Position numbers and translations under genes: made by a program
The notes under the pieces: model-generated
Told to the model about the DNA's origin: nothing
The model's input: the letters and a program-made list of their open reading frames with translations, nothing else
The model's database searches: none
Source of the DNA: Nitrospirota bacterium
GTDB lineage: Bacteria > Nitrospirota > Thermodesulfovibrionia > Thermodesulfovibrionales > UBA6898
DNA length: 37,628 nucleotides
Assembly (NCBI GenBank): GCA_021811105.1
Contig: JAJZPM010000039.1
Location: 1-37,628, forward strand
Reading direction: 5' to 3'
Shown here: positions 13,812-21,588 of the stretch, piece after piece
Layout of the letters: each line of letters opens with the position of its first letter
Numbering within the stretch: position 1 is the stretch's first letter

Positions 13812-16367
13812 ATGAAGACACAATCGGATATCGCGTATGACATCCCGGGCCTTTCCGAGACAGAGGCAGCGGAGAGGCTGAAAAAAGAGGGGTATAACGA
13901 ACTCCCCTCGGCAAAGAGCCGCAGTTTCTTCGCGATCGCCTTCGAGGTGGTGCGGGAACCGATGTTCCTGCTTCTGATCGGGGGCGGTGCGATCTATCTG
14001 ATGCTCGGAGACGTGCGGGAGGCGGTGATGCTGCTCGGGTTCGTCTTCGTGGTGATGGGGATAACACTTTACCAGGAACGGAAAACGGAGAGGGCGCTCG
14101 AGGCCCTGCGGGACCTTTCGAGCCCGCGGGCACTGGTGATGCGGGACAGCCTGCAAAAAAGGATCGCCGGCCGTGAAGTCGTTCGCGGAGATATCATCGT
14201 CGTGTCCGAGGGAGACCGGGTACCTGCCGATGCCGTATTGATCTCTTCGGTGAATCTCTCTATCGACGAATCGCTGCTGACCGGGGAATCCGTACCTGTC
14301 CGGAAGACCGCTGCGACAGGACCCGTCGCGATCACGCGGCCGGGAGGGGACGACCTGCCGTTCGTCTATTCCGGGACCCTTGCGGTGCAGGGATACGGCG
14401 TAGCCAGGGTCGAAGCGACCGGCCTGAACACGGAACTCGGCAAGATCGGAAGGGCGCTGCAGTCGATCGAGTCCGAGCAGACCCTGCTCCAGAAAGAAAC
14501 AGGATCGCTCGTGAGAAGGCTCGCCCTGATAGGCCTGACCCTCTGCACGCTCGTAGTGGTCGTATACGGACTGACGCGGCACAACTGGCTGAACGGACTG
14601 CTTGCCGGCATCACCCTCGCGATGGCGATGCTGCCGGAGGAGTTTCCCGTGGTGCTGACGATCTTTCTCGCCCTCGGCGCCTGGAGGATCTCCAAAAAGC
14701 GCGTGCTTACGCGGAGAGTTCCCGCGGTCGAGACCCTCGGGTCGGCCGGCGTACTCTGCGTGGACAAGACAGGCACCTTGACGCTCAACCAGATGGCGGT
14801 GCGCGCGGTATTCGCAGGCAACAGGCTTTATGCCATTGACGGTACGGCCGGGGCCATCCCCGAAGACCTCCACGAGACCGTCGAGTTCAGTATCCTTGCG
14901 AGCCAGATCGACCCTTTCGATCCGATGGAGAAAGCACTCAGGGACCTCGGGGACAAAACGCTCTCCAACACAGAGCACCTGCACGCGGACTGGACGCTCG
15001 TGCAGGAATATCCCCTCTCGAAGAACCTCCTCGCCATGTCCCGCGTCTGGAGGTCCGTTGACCGCAAAAACTACGTGATCGCTGCCAAGGGCGCCCCCGA
15101 GGCGGTCTTCGATATCTGTCACCTGGATGAGACGCAGATCAGAGCGCTTTCGGAAAAGATAAACGCAATGGCCTCCGAAGGTTTGAGGGTACTCGGCGTC
15201 GCAAAGGCCGCCTTCGACGAATCCGCCCTGCCTGACGGCCAGCATGATTTCCGGTTCGTCTTTCTCGGGCTGATAGGACTCGCCGATCCGGTACGTCCCG
15301 GCGTCTCCGAAGCGATAAAGGAATGTTACGCGGCCGGCATCCGCGTCGTGATGATCACCGGCGATTATCCGGTCACGGCGCAGAACATAGGGAAACAGGT
15401 AGGGCTGACGGGGCTGGAGAATGTGATCACCGGCCCGGAACTCGACTGCATGGACGACACTGAACTGCAGAGAAGAATCGGGGGGGTGAATATCTTCGCC
15501 CGGGTGGTTCCGGAGCAGAAGCTCAGGCTTGTCAACGCGCTCAAAGCTGTCGGCGAGGTCGTCGCGATGACCGGCGACGGCGTAAATGATGCTGCGGCGC
15601 TGAAAGCGTCCCATATCGGCATCGCCATGGGCGGCAGGGGCACGGACGTTGCCCGTGAGGCCTCAGCGATAGTCCTTCTCGACGACGATTTCTCCTCGAT
15701 CGTCCAGGCCGTGAGGATGGGCAGGAGGATATTCGACAACCTCAAAAAAGCGATGGCCTATATTCTGGCGGTGCATGTGCCGATCGCGGGCATGTCGCTG
15801 CTGCCCGTTCTTTTCAACTGGCCGCTTGTGCTTCTGCCGGTGCATATCGTATTCCTCGAACTCATCATCGATCCGGCCTGCTCGATAGTCTTCGAGGCGG
15901 AGGCGGAGGAAGCCAACGTCATGCACAGACCCCCGCGGAACCTCAGAGACCCGATGTTTAACAAACGTACGATCGCCTTCAGCCTCCTTCAGGGAGTCAG
16001 CGTGCTCTGCATCGTGCTGGCAGTGTTTGTTGTCGCGATCTACCGCGGGCAGGGCGCCAACGAGGCGCGGGCGCTCAGTTTCACGACGCTTATCATCGCG
16101 AACCTCGGCCTCATCCTGACCAACCGTTCATGGTCGCGCACCATCTTCGACACGCTCAGGTCGCCGAATACCGCCTTCTGGTCGGTACTGGCCGGCGCCC
16201 TTCTCGTCCTCGGCTTCGTAATCTATGTCCCCTTTCTCAGGGAGCTTTTCCGATTCAGTTATCTTCATGCGGCAGACCTCGCGATCTGTCTGGTTGCGGG
16301 CGCGGTGAGCGTCTTGTGGTTCGAGGGGTTCAAGGTGATCAACAGGGAAAAGAACATCCTCACCTAA
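13812..16367 (+). CDS. P-type cation-transporting ATPase (P2-like)
   Basis: An 851-residue P-type ATPase resembling Ca2+/Mn2+-type P2 pumps. Order: an N-terminal actuator stretch ending ERLKKEGYNELPSAKSR, two helices, TGES near residue 157 (dephosphorylation loop), the ion-site helix MLPEEFPVV near 273-281, DKTGTLT with phospho-Asp near 318, a nucleotide domain, TGDGVNDAAALKASHIG near 587, then six C-terminal helices. The Pro-Glu of MLPEEFP keeps the acidic ligand of the PEGL motif in Ca pumps. There is no N-terminal CxxC metal domain and no CPC motif, which argues against heavy-metal P1B pumps. The ATG at 13812 lacks a strong binding site. The transported ion cannot be fixed from sequence. 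Confidence 0.9.
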   Translation: MKTQSDIAYDIPGLSETEAAERLKKEGYNELPSAKSRSFFAIAFEVVREPMFLLLIGGGAIYLMLGDVREAVMLLGFVFVVMGITLYQERKTERALEALRDLSSPRALVMRDSLQKRIAGREVVRGDIIVVSEGDRVPADAVLISSVNLSIDESLLTGESVPVRKTAATGPVAITRPGGDDLPFVYSGTLAVQGYGVARVEATGLNTELGKIGRALQSIESEQTLLQKETGSLVRRLALIGLTLCTLVVVVYGLTRHNWLNGLLAGITLAMAMLPEEFPVVLTIFLALGAWRISKKRVLTRRVPAVETLGSAGVLCVDKTGTLTLNQMAVRAVFAGNRLYAIDGTAGAIPEDLHETVEFSILASQIDPFDPMEKALRDLGDKTLSNTEHLHADWTLVQEYPLSKNLLAMSRVWRSVDRKNYVIAAKGAPEAVFDICHLDETQIRALSEKINAMASEGLRVLGVAKAAFDESALPDGQHDFRFVFLGLIGLADPVRPGVSEAIKECYAAGIRVVMITGDYPVTAQNIGKQVGLTGLENVITGPELDCMDDTELQRRIGGVNIFARVVPEQKLRLVNALKAVGEVVAMTGDGVNDAAALKASHIGIAMGGRGTDVAREASAIVLLDDDFSSIVQAVRMGRRIFDNLKKAMAYILAVHVPIAGMSLLPVLFNWPLVLLPVHIVFLELIIDPACSIVFEAEAEEANVMHRPPRNLRDPMFNKRTIAFSLLQGVSVLCIVLAVFVVAIYRGQGANEARALSFTTLIIANLGLILTNRSWSRTIFDTLRSPNTAFWSVLAGALLVLGFVIYVPFLRELFRFSYLHAADLAICLVAGAVSVLWFEGFKVINREKNILT

Positions 16368-16423
16368 CCGGACCGGCGCCGGCAGGCCCGTCCCGCCACC
16401 CCGGGTCTGTGATACAATTACCT

Positions 16424-18328
16424 ATGCCGTACGTCGATATCGTATTCCCTGTCAATCTCCATCCCCTGACATATAAATGTCCCGAAGGCCTTGAGGGACA
16501 GGTGAAAGAGGGCATGATCGTTTCCGCTCCTCTCAGGAACAGACTGGCAACGGGCATTATCGCAAAACAAAACGCCGCTCCTCCTTCCGGGCCGGCCAGG
16601 GAGTTTGCAGCGCTCGTCGGGGATTCCCCGGCATTCAGCAAGAGTCTGCTTAAACTCCTCTTCTGGATGTCGGACTATTATCTCGCCTCCGCGGGAAGCG
16701 TGCTTCAGCAGACGATGCCGAAGGAACTGTTTGCCAGGACAAAGGCAAAGACCATCAGGAGAGCGTCTTCAGGAAAGACAATCGGAATTTCCGACATCCC
16801 GCAGGAGGAAATCTCGCCGATATTGAGTGCTGCGGCAGAAAAAAAATACCGCGCTTTCCTCGTCCATGCGCCTTCCATTGCCCACGAGTATTCCATGGTG
16901 ACAAGTCTGCTCCGTTCTTCGCTGAAAAACGTCCTGGTGATTCTTCCCGAGATATCCGGAGCAGACGCCTTTTACCGTTCGGTCAGGGAGGTCCTCGGGG
17001 AAAGGGTCTGCCTTCTCCACAGCGGCATCTCAAAAGGGCTGCGGTCCGAGGCGATAGAAGGGATCATCTCCGGAAGACACGACATCGTCGTCGGGACACG
17101 TGCCGCTCTCTTCGCGCCGATGAAGACCGTCTCCCTCATTGCGGCCCTCCAGGAACATTCCGCTTCATACAAACTGGAAGAGGGCATCAGATACAACATC
17201 CGGGACGTGGCGGTTATGAGGGGGTTCCTCGAAAAAGCACCTGTGGTGCTCTCTTCGGTCACCCCCTCCGTCGACTCTTACTTCAACGCCTTAACCGGAA
17301 AATACGTCCTGTTGTCCCCCCCTCCCCTCACAGAACGGCCGCGGATCACGATCGTCGACATGAGATATGCGAAGAAAGTCCGGCCCGGAATTTCGAAAGA
17401 GGTGGTCGATGCGGCGAGGAGCAGAATCAAATCTGACAGGAAGATCATGTTCGTCATCAACAGAAGGGGCTACTCGACCCTTCTGCTCTGCGCGGAGTGC
17501 GGCCACCGGGAGACCTGCGACAACTGTGAGATCCCGCTCGTCATGCATAAGGATGAAAAGACGCTCAGATGCCATTACTGCGGATCGGTCCGCGGCGTGC
17601 CCAACCGGTGTGCGCGGTGCGGAAGCATCCACCTGGAACTGCTCGGGGCAGGCACACAGAAGATGCAGGAGGAACTCGAAGGCCTCTTCGGGGTCGAGGC
17701 AGTCAGGTTCGACAGCGACGAGGTAAAGAAGAAGACAGGCGCCCGCGCCCTCCTGAAGCGTCTTTCGGAAGATCCGGCGAGTGTGATCGTCGGAACGAAG
17801 ATGATGACGAAACGTATCGGCGCGACCGGGGATTTCTCGATGGCCGCTGTCATGAATACCGATGTCTCGCTCAACTTCCCGGATTTCAGAGCGTCGGAGA
17901 AGGCGTATAGGGAATTGTCGGTGATAGCCGGCCTCATCGAACCCGGCGGCGAAGTTCTGGTCCAGACGAGGTTCGCCCGGCACAGCCTCTTTAAATACCT
18001 GCGGTCGGGCGATTATCCGTCTTTTGTGAAGGAGGAACTCGCGGCCCGAAAGGAGCTTTCCTATCCGCCCTATTCGAAACTCGTGAATATTACAGTCACG
18101 GGGGATGCGAAGCTTGCAGAGCCCCTGATGCGGAAAATCAAGGGACTCTCCGGAGACATAGAGTTGCTCGGGCCGACGCGCTCGAAGAGCAGGAAGGGAG
18201 AGGAGGAATTCTCTATCCTCCTCAAGTCACACAGCAGAAAGGCGCTGAATCAGACCGCACGGTCCGTAATGGAGAAATACGGCGAAGTGAAGGGGATAAA
18301 GCTCGTGATCGACGTGGACCCGGCGTGA
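16424..18328 (+). CDS. priA: PriA-like primosomal protein lacking helicase motifs
   Basis: A 634-residue homologue of primosomal protein N'. The N-terminal 3'-DNA-end-binding domain (YVDIVFPVNLHPLTYKCPEG) and the eight zinc cysteines (CAECGHRETCDNC and CHYCG...CARCG, residues about 355-400) are present. So are LHSGISKGLRSEA, IVVGTRAALFAP and GAGTQKMQEELE. Where PriA has its Walker A loop this protein reads VHAPSIAHEYSM (about 146-157). The DEEH box is replaced by AALQEHSASYK (240-250), and the QVAGRAGR motif by SVIAGLIEPGG (about 499-509). ATP hydrolysis is therefore unlikely, while fork-DNA binding may remain. Similar helicase-dead PriA is known in Actinobacteria. The start at 16424 is the first Met of the domain; no clear ribosome site is seen, so a leaderless start is possible. 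Confidence 0.88.
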   Translation: MPYVDIVFPVNLHPLTYKCPEGLEGQVKEGMIVSAPLRNRLATGIIAKQNAAPPSGPAREFAALVGDSPAFSKSLLKLLFWMSDYYLASAGSVLQQTMPKELFARTKAKTIRRASSGKTIGISDIPQEEISPILSAAAEKKYRAFLVHAPSIAHEYSMVTSLLRSSLKNVLVILPEISGADAFYRSVREVLGERVCLLHSGISKGLRSEAIEGIISGRHDIVVGTRAALFAPMKTVSLIAALQEHSASYKLEEGIRYNIRDVAVMRGFLEKAPVVLSSVTPSVDSYFNALTGKYVLLSPPPLTERPRITIVDMRYAKKVRPGISKEVVDAARSRIKSDRKIMFVINRRGYSTLLLCAECGHRETCDNCEIPLVMHKDEKTLRCHYCGSVRGVPNRCARCGSIHLELLGAGTQKMQEELEGLFGVEAVRFDSDEVKKKTGARALLKRLSEDPASVIVGTKMMTKRIGATGDFSMAAVMNTDVSLNFPDFRASEKAYRELSVIAGLIEPGGEVLVQTRFARHSLFKYLRSGDYPSFVKEELAARKELSYPPYSKLVNITVTGDAKLAEPLMRKIKGLSGDIELLGPTRSKSRKGEEEFSILLKSHSRKALNQTARSVMEKYGEVKGIKLVIDVDPA

Positions 18329-18356
18329 GTCTTCGAAGGCTTTCGGGACACCTCCT

Positions 18357-18390
18357 CTTTTCTCCTCGGCGGATCCGCCGAGGAGAAAAG
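18357..18390. repeat. Perfect 34-base palindrome after priA
   Basis: CTTTTCTCCTCGGCGGATCC at 18357-18376 is exactly mirrored to 18390. It could form a 14-17 bp hairpin in the priA 3' region. No T-run follows, so it is not a classic terminator. Confidence 0.75.
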
Positions 18391-18479
18391 ATTACTCCCC
18401 CGGCTTTGCCACCCCCTCTTAAGGTAAGAGGGGGAAGGGGGAGTTATTATTATCGAAGGGGAAAGGGGAGTTATGATTT
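18391..18479. repeat. Dispersed repeat, family C copy 1
   Basis: It contains the palindrome CCCCCTCTTA-AG-GTAAGAGGGGG at 18412-18434, followed by two GGGGGAGTTAT-like blocks. The palindrome recurs at 28621-28643 with a different two-base centre, again preceded by ACTCCCCC. Confidence 0.7.
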
Positions 18480-18545
18480 CCGGGCGAGGTCTATGATTCG
18501 TAGAGGAAGATTTTTCCGCTTAATGTAAGTTCAATTATGAGAATC

Positions 18546-18878
18546 TTAGTGAATACCCTGCGGCAGAGACCGCAGGGTGTATTTGTTATCAAATTCGGGG
18601 TCGCCAATTTCGATGCCTCGGATGCCAAGCCTCTTTGCAAACCGTGAAAGGATTCCCGTATTATAAATACGAATAGTAATGTTTCCTCGGTTAGTGCCAT
18701 AGAGTATGAATCGGGTAAAAAGCTGTGGTATTTTTGCCCCACCATTAAAAAAAAGGAAATCTGCGCGGGTATGTCTTTTCTATCGATATAAACATTAGGC
18801 ATTCCTTTCCATGGGCCGCCTCTTTCTAATCTTCCATTCAAACCCAAAGCCAGATCTTCCGCGACGCTGTCGAGTGTC
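18546..18878 (-). pseudogene. Broken gene of a conserved unknown family
   Basis: Directly after the hicA stop the minus strand reads TLDSVAEDLALGLNGRLERG, then GPWKGMPNVYIDRKD. It shifts frame at an eight-T run near 18750 and continues FTRFILYGTNRGNITIRIYN, RFAKRLGIRGIEIGDPEFDN, ending in the 32-base repeat and TAA at 18546. The W-KG-P-VYI and IGDPEFD motifs belong to an uncharacterised family of about 200 residues. Its beginning and its middle strands are missing. The reading past hicA in a single 177-residue frame is not a real protein. It is a remnant only. Confidence 0.6.
18558..18589. repeat. 32-base repeat with internal palindrome, copy 2
   Basis: Identical to 183-214. In this copy the palindrome extends to nine paired bases (ACCCTGCGG and CCGCAGGGT, 18555-18578). 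It sits inside the 3' end of the broken gene 18546-18878. Confidence 0.75.
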
Positions 18879-19067
18879 TTATTTTGTTTGTTGTATCCCG
18901 AGATCTTTACAAATCTTTCGTGCAAGATGATCATCAATTTCATTATGCCTTGGGACAGAAGATCTTTTATTTTGACTCGGGTTCCCCCACCAGGAATGAC
19001 GGCTACCTTCTCTGATAAATTCACAGCCTTGTGACCGCAGATATTTCAGCAGGTCACTTCGTTTCAT
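18879..19067 (-). CDS. hicA: HicA-type mRNA interferase toxin
   Basis: A 62-residue HicA toxin. It shows the compact dsRNA-binding-like fold pattern MKRSDLLKYLRSQGCEFIRE, then GSRHSWW with the catalytic His at residue 24, then RHNEIDDHLARKICKDLGI. HicA proteins cleave mRNA and are held inactive by HicB. The ATG overlaps the end of hicB by four bases (ATGA type), giving tight translational coupling. Length and residues are normal, so it appears active. Its 3' end abuts a broken gene. Confidence 0.88.
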   Translation of the reverse strand: MKRSDLLKYLRSQGCEFIREGSRHSWWGNPSQNKRSSVPRHNEIDDHLARKICKDLGIQQTK

Positions 19068-19276
19068 ACTGCAATTTTTTCTTCTGTGTATCCTGAGCCC
19101 ACGGCGGCAATGGCGTCTTGACGGTTAAATTCAAGTGCTTCTTTTAGAGTAAGCCGAAGCGTCTCAATTAAATCTTCGCGAGTTCGTTCTTGACAGTTTA
19201 CGCCCGGAATTTCCTCGATCCAACCGATCCACCATTCTCCGGCCTGTTTTATTATTGCAGTAAATTCTGTATTCAT
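19064..19276 (-). CDS. hicB: HicB-type antitoxin
   Basis: A 70-residue HicB antitoxin of the short type: FTAIIKQAGEWWIGWIEEIP, GVNCQERTREDLIETLRLTL, then EALEFNR. This is the degenerate RNase H-like fold that binds HicA. It lacks a separate C-terminal DNA-binding domain, so autoregulation would depend on the complex or be absent. GGAGG lies nine bases before ATG 19276, and TATAAT (complement of 19300-19305) is a likely -10 element with a weak -35. Antitoxin first, toxin second, on the minus strand. Confidence 0.88.
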   Translation of the reverse strand: MNTEFTAIIKQAGEWWIGWIEEIPGVNCQERTREDLIETLRLTLKEALEFNRQDAIAAVGSGYTEEKIAV

Positions 19277-19366
19277 ATCTTTGCCTCCGCTATGTCCAAA
19301 TTATAACGTATTGCCGGAGATTATTTATATATATCTCGACTATACTGACGCTGATGTGCAGAGACT

Positions 19367-20188
19367 TCACTCCTCCCCGGTCTCATCCGGCAACTCATAG
19401 ACCTCATCTTCCAGGATATCAACGGTCTCTCCCCTTTCGCCGAGTTCTTTGAAAATAAACGGCTTTGTCGACGTCGGGACCTTCGGGTCTGCGTAAAGGT
19501 CCTTGAGGTCCGGGGTCCTTATGCCCCTGATGAACTGCTCGACCTGTCCCATCGGCGTGTAGAAGTTCCTGATCAGCGCGAACCGGATGTAATAGCTCAG
19601 TGCCCATTTCGAATGAGACGCTATCATTCTGACGACCGCCGGCTTCACACCGGCCTTGTTGATGAGTTTGTAAAGATGGGCCTCGGTCAGCGCCGGACTG
19701 TCGAGGCAGACGCGGATCACCCTCTCATCACCGCTTGCCATGAGCGACAGCAGGACATTAGTGCCCGCCCTTCTTGCCAGTGCGGTCTTGTTTCCCATCG
19801 GCATGGCGGTTATCTTTTCGGAGATCAGCTGCTCCACCTTCTGACGTATATTGATATGGATGCGCTGGTCTTTCGCGATGTCGGCCAGATCGAATATCCG
19901 GATGAACTTCAGAAGGGAAAGGGCCGTCTTCTGCGGCGTCTTGGGGTTTTTGCATATGGCAAGCTTCAGCGGATAGCTGTTTTTGAACCGCACGTCAGAG
20001 GCGAAAAAACCGAGCGTCTCGGCGGCGACGGTCTTTCTCTTGGCGATGAAGACCGCCATTTCATCGGTAAGGTTTCTGTTCAGGGCGGCCCTCGATACGA
20101 CTTCCGGGTTAGCGTCCCTTACCGCGTTCCAGAGCTCTTCACCCTGCCCTGCTGAAGCGGCCCTCATTCTCTCTTCGGGAGTCAGCAT
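19367..20188 (-). CDS. HEAT-like repeat protein of unknown function
   Basis: A 273-residue, nearly all-helical protein without signal peptide. The repeating pattern (NPEVVSRAALNRNLTDEMAV, then VRFKNSYPLKLAICKNPKTP, then SGDERVIRVCLDSPALTEAH, then HSKWALSYYIRFALIRN) resembles HEAT or leucine-rich-variant superhelices that serve as protein-binding scaffolds. The C-terminus is acidic (ILEDEVYELPDETGEE). No enzymatic motif is seen. The ATG at 20188 is followed by MLTPEERM. It is divergent from the rubrerythrin-like gene, with about 130 bases between. Function unknown; interaction scaffold is an inference from fold. Confidence 0.7.
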   Translation of the reverse strand: MLTPEERMRAASAGQGEELWNAVRDANPEVVSRAALNRNLTDEMAVFIAKRKTVAAETLGFFASDVRFKNSYPLKLAICKNPKTPQKTALSLLKFIRIFDLADIAKDQRIHINIRQKVEQLISEKITAMPMGNKTALARRAGTNVLLSLMASGDERVIRVCLDSPALTEAHLYKLINKAGVKPAVVRMIASHSKWALSYYIRFALIRNFYTPMGQVEQFIRGIRTPDLKDLYADPKVPTSTKPFIFKELGERGETVDILEDEVYELPDETGEE

Positions 20189-20322
20189 TATCTATTCTAC
20201 CCAAATTTTCCACAGTTTTCCCGCTTGTCATTTTGATGATTTATCACTACCATGTAAGAAAGAGGGTACGGTCCGGAGCGAAGAGAAATGGCCGGCCCAT
20301 CATCTCACACGGGAGGAATGAC

Positions 20323-20802
20323 ATGGATATCTATGAGTACGCGATGCAGATGGAGAAAGACGGCGAAAACTTTTACCGCGAGCTGGTGACGAAAACATCA
20401 AACCGCGGCCTAAAGACGATCCTCGGGATGCTCGCAGACGCCGAAGTGAAGCATTACAAGCTTTTCGAGAATATGAAGCGTCATGACACGGTGCATATAG
20501 CAGATACGCCGATACTCGCCGACGTAAAAAATATTTTCACCGAGATGAGACAGAAGAAACAGTTCGATGTCGACGTCTCACAGGCCGAACTCTACCGCAA
20601 GGCCGAAGAGATAGAACAGAAGACGCGCGATTTTTATCTTGAAAAGGCGGAGCAGGTCGACGCTTCACAGAAGGAGGCATTCCTGAAGATAGCCGATGAG
20701 GAGAGGAGGCACTACATCGTCCTCGAAAACCTCATCAACCTGGTAAACCGGCCCGATATCTGGCTGGAAAACCCGGAGTGGTACCACCTGGAAGATTATT
20801 GA
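20323..20802 (+). CDS. Rubrerythrin/ferritin-like diiron protein
   Basis: A 159-residue four-helix-bundle protein. Helix one carries EYAMQMEKDGENFYREL and helix two DAEVKHYKLFENM (ExxH). The second half repeats the pattern: AEEIEQKTRDFYLEKAE and DEERRHYIVLENL (ExxH). These are the two ligand pairs for a diiron centre as in rubrerythrins. The C-terminal rubredoxin domain is absent, so it is the erythrin-only form. The likely role is peroxide or oxygen reduction or iron handling in an anaerobe. GGGAGG lies about six bases before ATG 20323. It converges on the PilZ gene, with a GC-rich hairpin (20821-20835) at its end. Confidence 0.85.
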   Translation: MDIYEYAMQMEKDGENFYRELVTKTSNRGLKTILGMLADAEVKHYKLFENMKRHDTVHIADTPILADVKNIFTEMRQKKQFDVDVSQAELYRKAEEIEQKTRDFYLEKAEQVDASQKEAFLKIADEERRHYIVLENLINLVNRPDIWLENPEWYHLEDY

Positions 20803-20820
20803 CGAAGGCGGCGGCAACGT

Positions 20821-20840
20821 GGGCGCTACGCGCCCCTTTT
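20821..20840 (+). terminator. Probable terminator of the rubrerythrin-like gene
   Basis: GGGCGC-TAC-GCGCCC followed by CTTTT. The stem is short, and the element overlaps the last codons of the converging PilZ gene. Confidence 0.5.
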
Positions 20841-21515
20841 CTCTGCGGTGCGGACATTGCCGGTGATAAAGTCCGTTAAATCTCTGTTGTCCTCTTCTGT
20901 CATTTTATGGAATGCCGCCCCGTAGGCATACAGCGCGCCGGGATGGTCCGACGTCTTTCGCATGATCTCGGCCTCCAATATGAACCTCCTCCTCGTCTTC
21001 GGACTGACAAAGGTCACCATCACCCGCTGACCTGCGGCCAGACTCTCGTTGCATTCGAAGGCGACACCGGTCTCACTGAAGTCCAGGGATTTCCCGAAAT
21101 ACTTTATCCCGCCCCGCTCCGTCTGCACGCCGATCAATATCTCAGAAAGGCGACGGTGCTCCCTCTTTCGGATCCCGGCAAGTCTCGAAAGCACTTCCGC
21201 TGTGTCTACCGGCAATCTGAGGGCGCTTTCCTGCTCGATCTCTGCGGCCTTCAGGGAAAGGGCTGAAACATCGGGGGGCAGGAAAACGATCCGCGGAATC
21301 TTAGCATAAAAAGAATTCCCTCTGAGAAACGACAGGTCCCTCTTCAGATGCGCAGGATCGGCATCGGCAACCAGCAGAATCACGTCAGGCGTTTCGCCCG
21401 ACCTCATCGCCTCCATCACCGAACCGAACTCCAGGCACTGCGCCACATCCGAAAGATATGACCTGATCGGTTTCAGATCATCCCCGGACGGGTCGATAAA
21501 AAAGATCTTCTCCAC
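20826..21515 (-). CDS. PilZ-domain protein with degenerate receiver-like domain
   Basis: A 229-residue protein. Residues 1 to about 115 have the alternating pattern of a response-regulator receiver (IFFIDPSGDDLKPIRSYLSD, then DVILLVADADP), but the phospho-acceptor position and the conserved Lys (LRLPVDT in place of a KP) look lost. Residues 117-220 are a PilZ domain: RKREHRRLSEI as the Arg-rich loop, LDFSETGVAFEC as the D-x-S-x-x-G motif, then a barrel (VMVTFVSPKTRRRF). PilZ binds cyclic di-GMP. The protein would be a phosphorylation-independent, c-di-GMP-responsive adaptor in motility, adhesion or polysaccharide control. The target is not indicated by neighbours. Confidence 0.85.
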   Translation of the reverse strand: MEKIFFIDPSGDDLKPIRSYLSDVAQCLEFGSVMEAMRSGETPDVILLVADADPAHLKRDLSFLRGNSFYAKIPRIVFLPPDVSALSLKAAEIEQESALRLPVDTAEVLSRLAGIRKREHRRLSEILIGVQTERGGIKYFGKSLDFSETGVAFECNESLAAGQRVMVTFVSPKTRRRFILEAEIMRKTSDHPGALYAYGAAFHKMTEEDNRDLTDFITGNVRTAEKRGA

Positions 21516-21588
21516 TGCGTCCCTCCAGGAACGGAACTACCGTGCCATCTTCCCTAATCAACCGCCAGGTGTCACCGTGTCTTGCGGG

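Noticed and set aside
13803-15614. A 603-codon open frame on the minus strand
   Set aside because: It is antisense to the P-type ATPase, whose motifs are unambiguous. The translation is rich in Arg, His, Asp and Gly with no domain; GC-rich codon bias keeps the frame open.
18357-18390. Palindrome as priA terminator
   Set aside because: Very stable hairpin, but no T-run follows; kept as a repeat rather than a terminator.
18491-19024. A single 177-residue minus-strand protein
   Set aside because: It starts out of frame inside hicA and then reads only part of the broken gene; real homology continues in another frame after the T tract.
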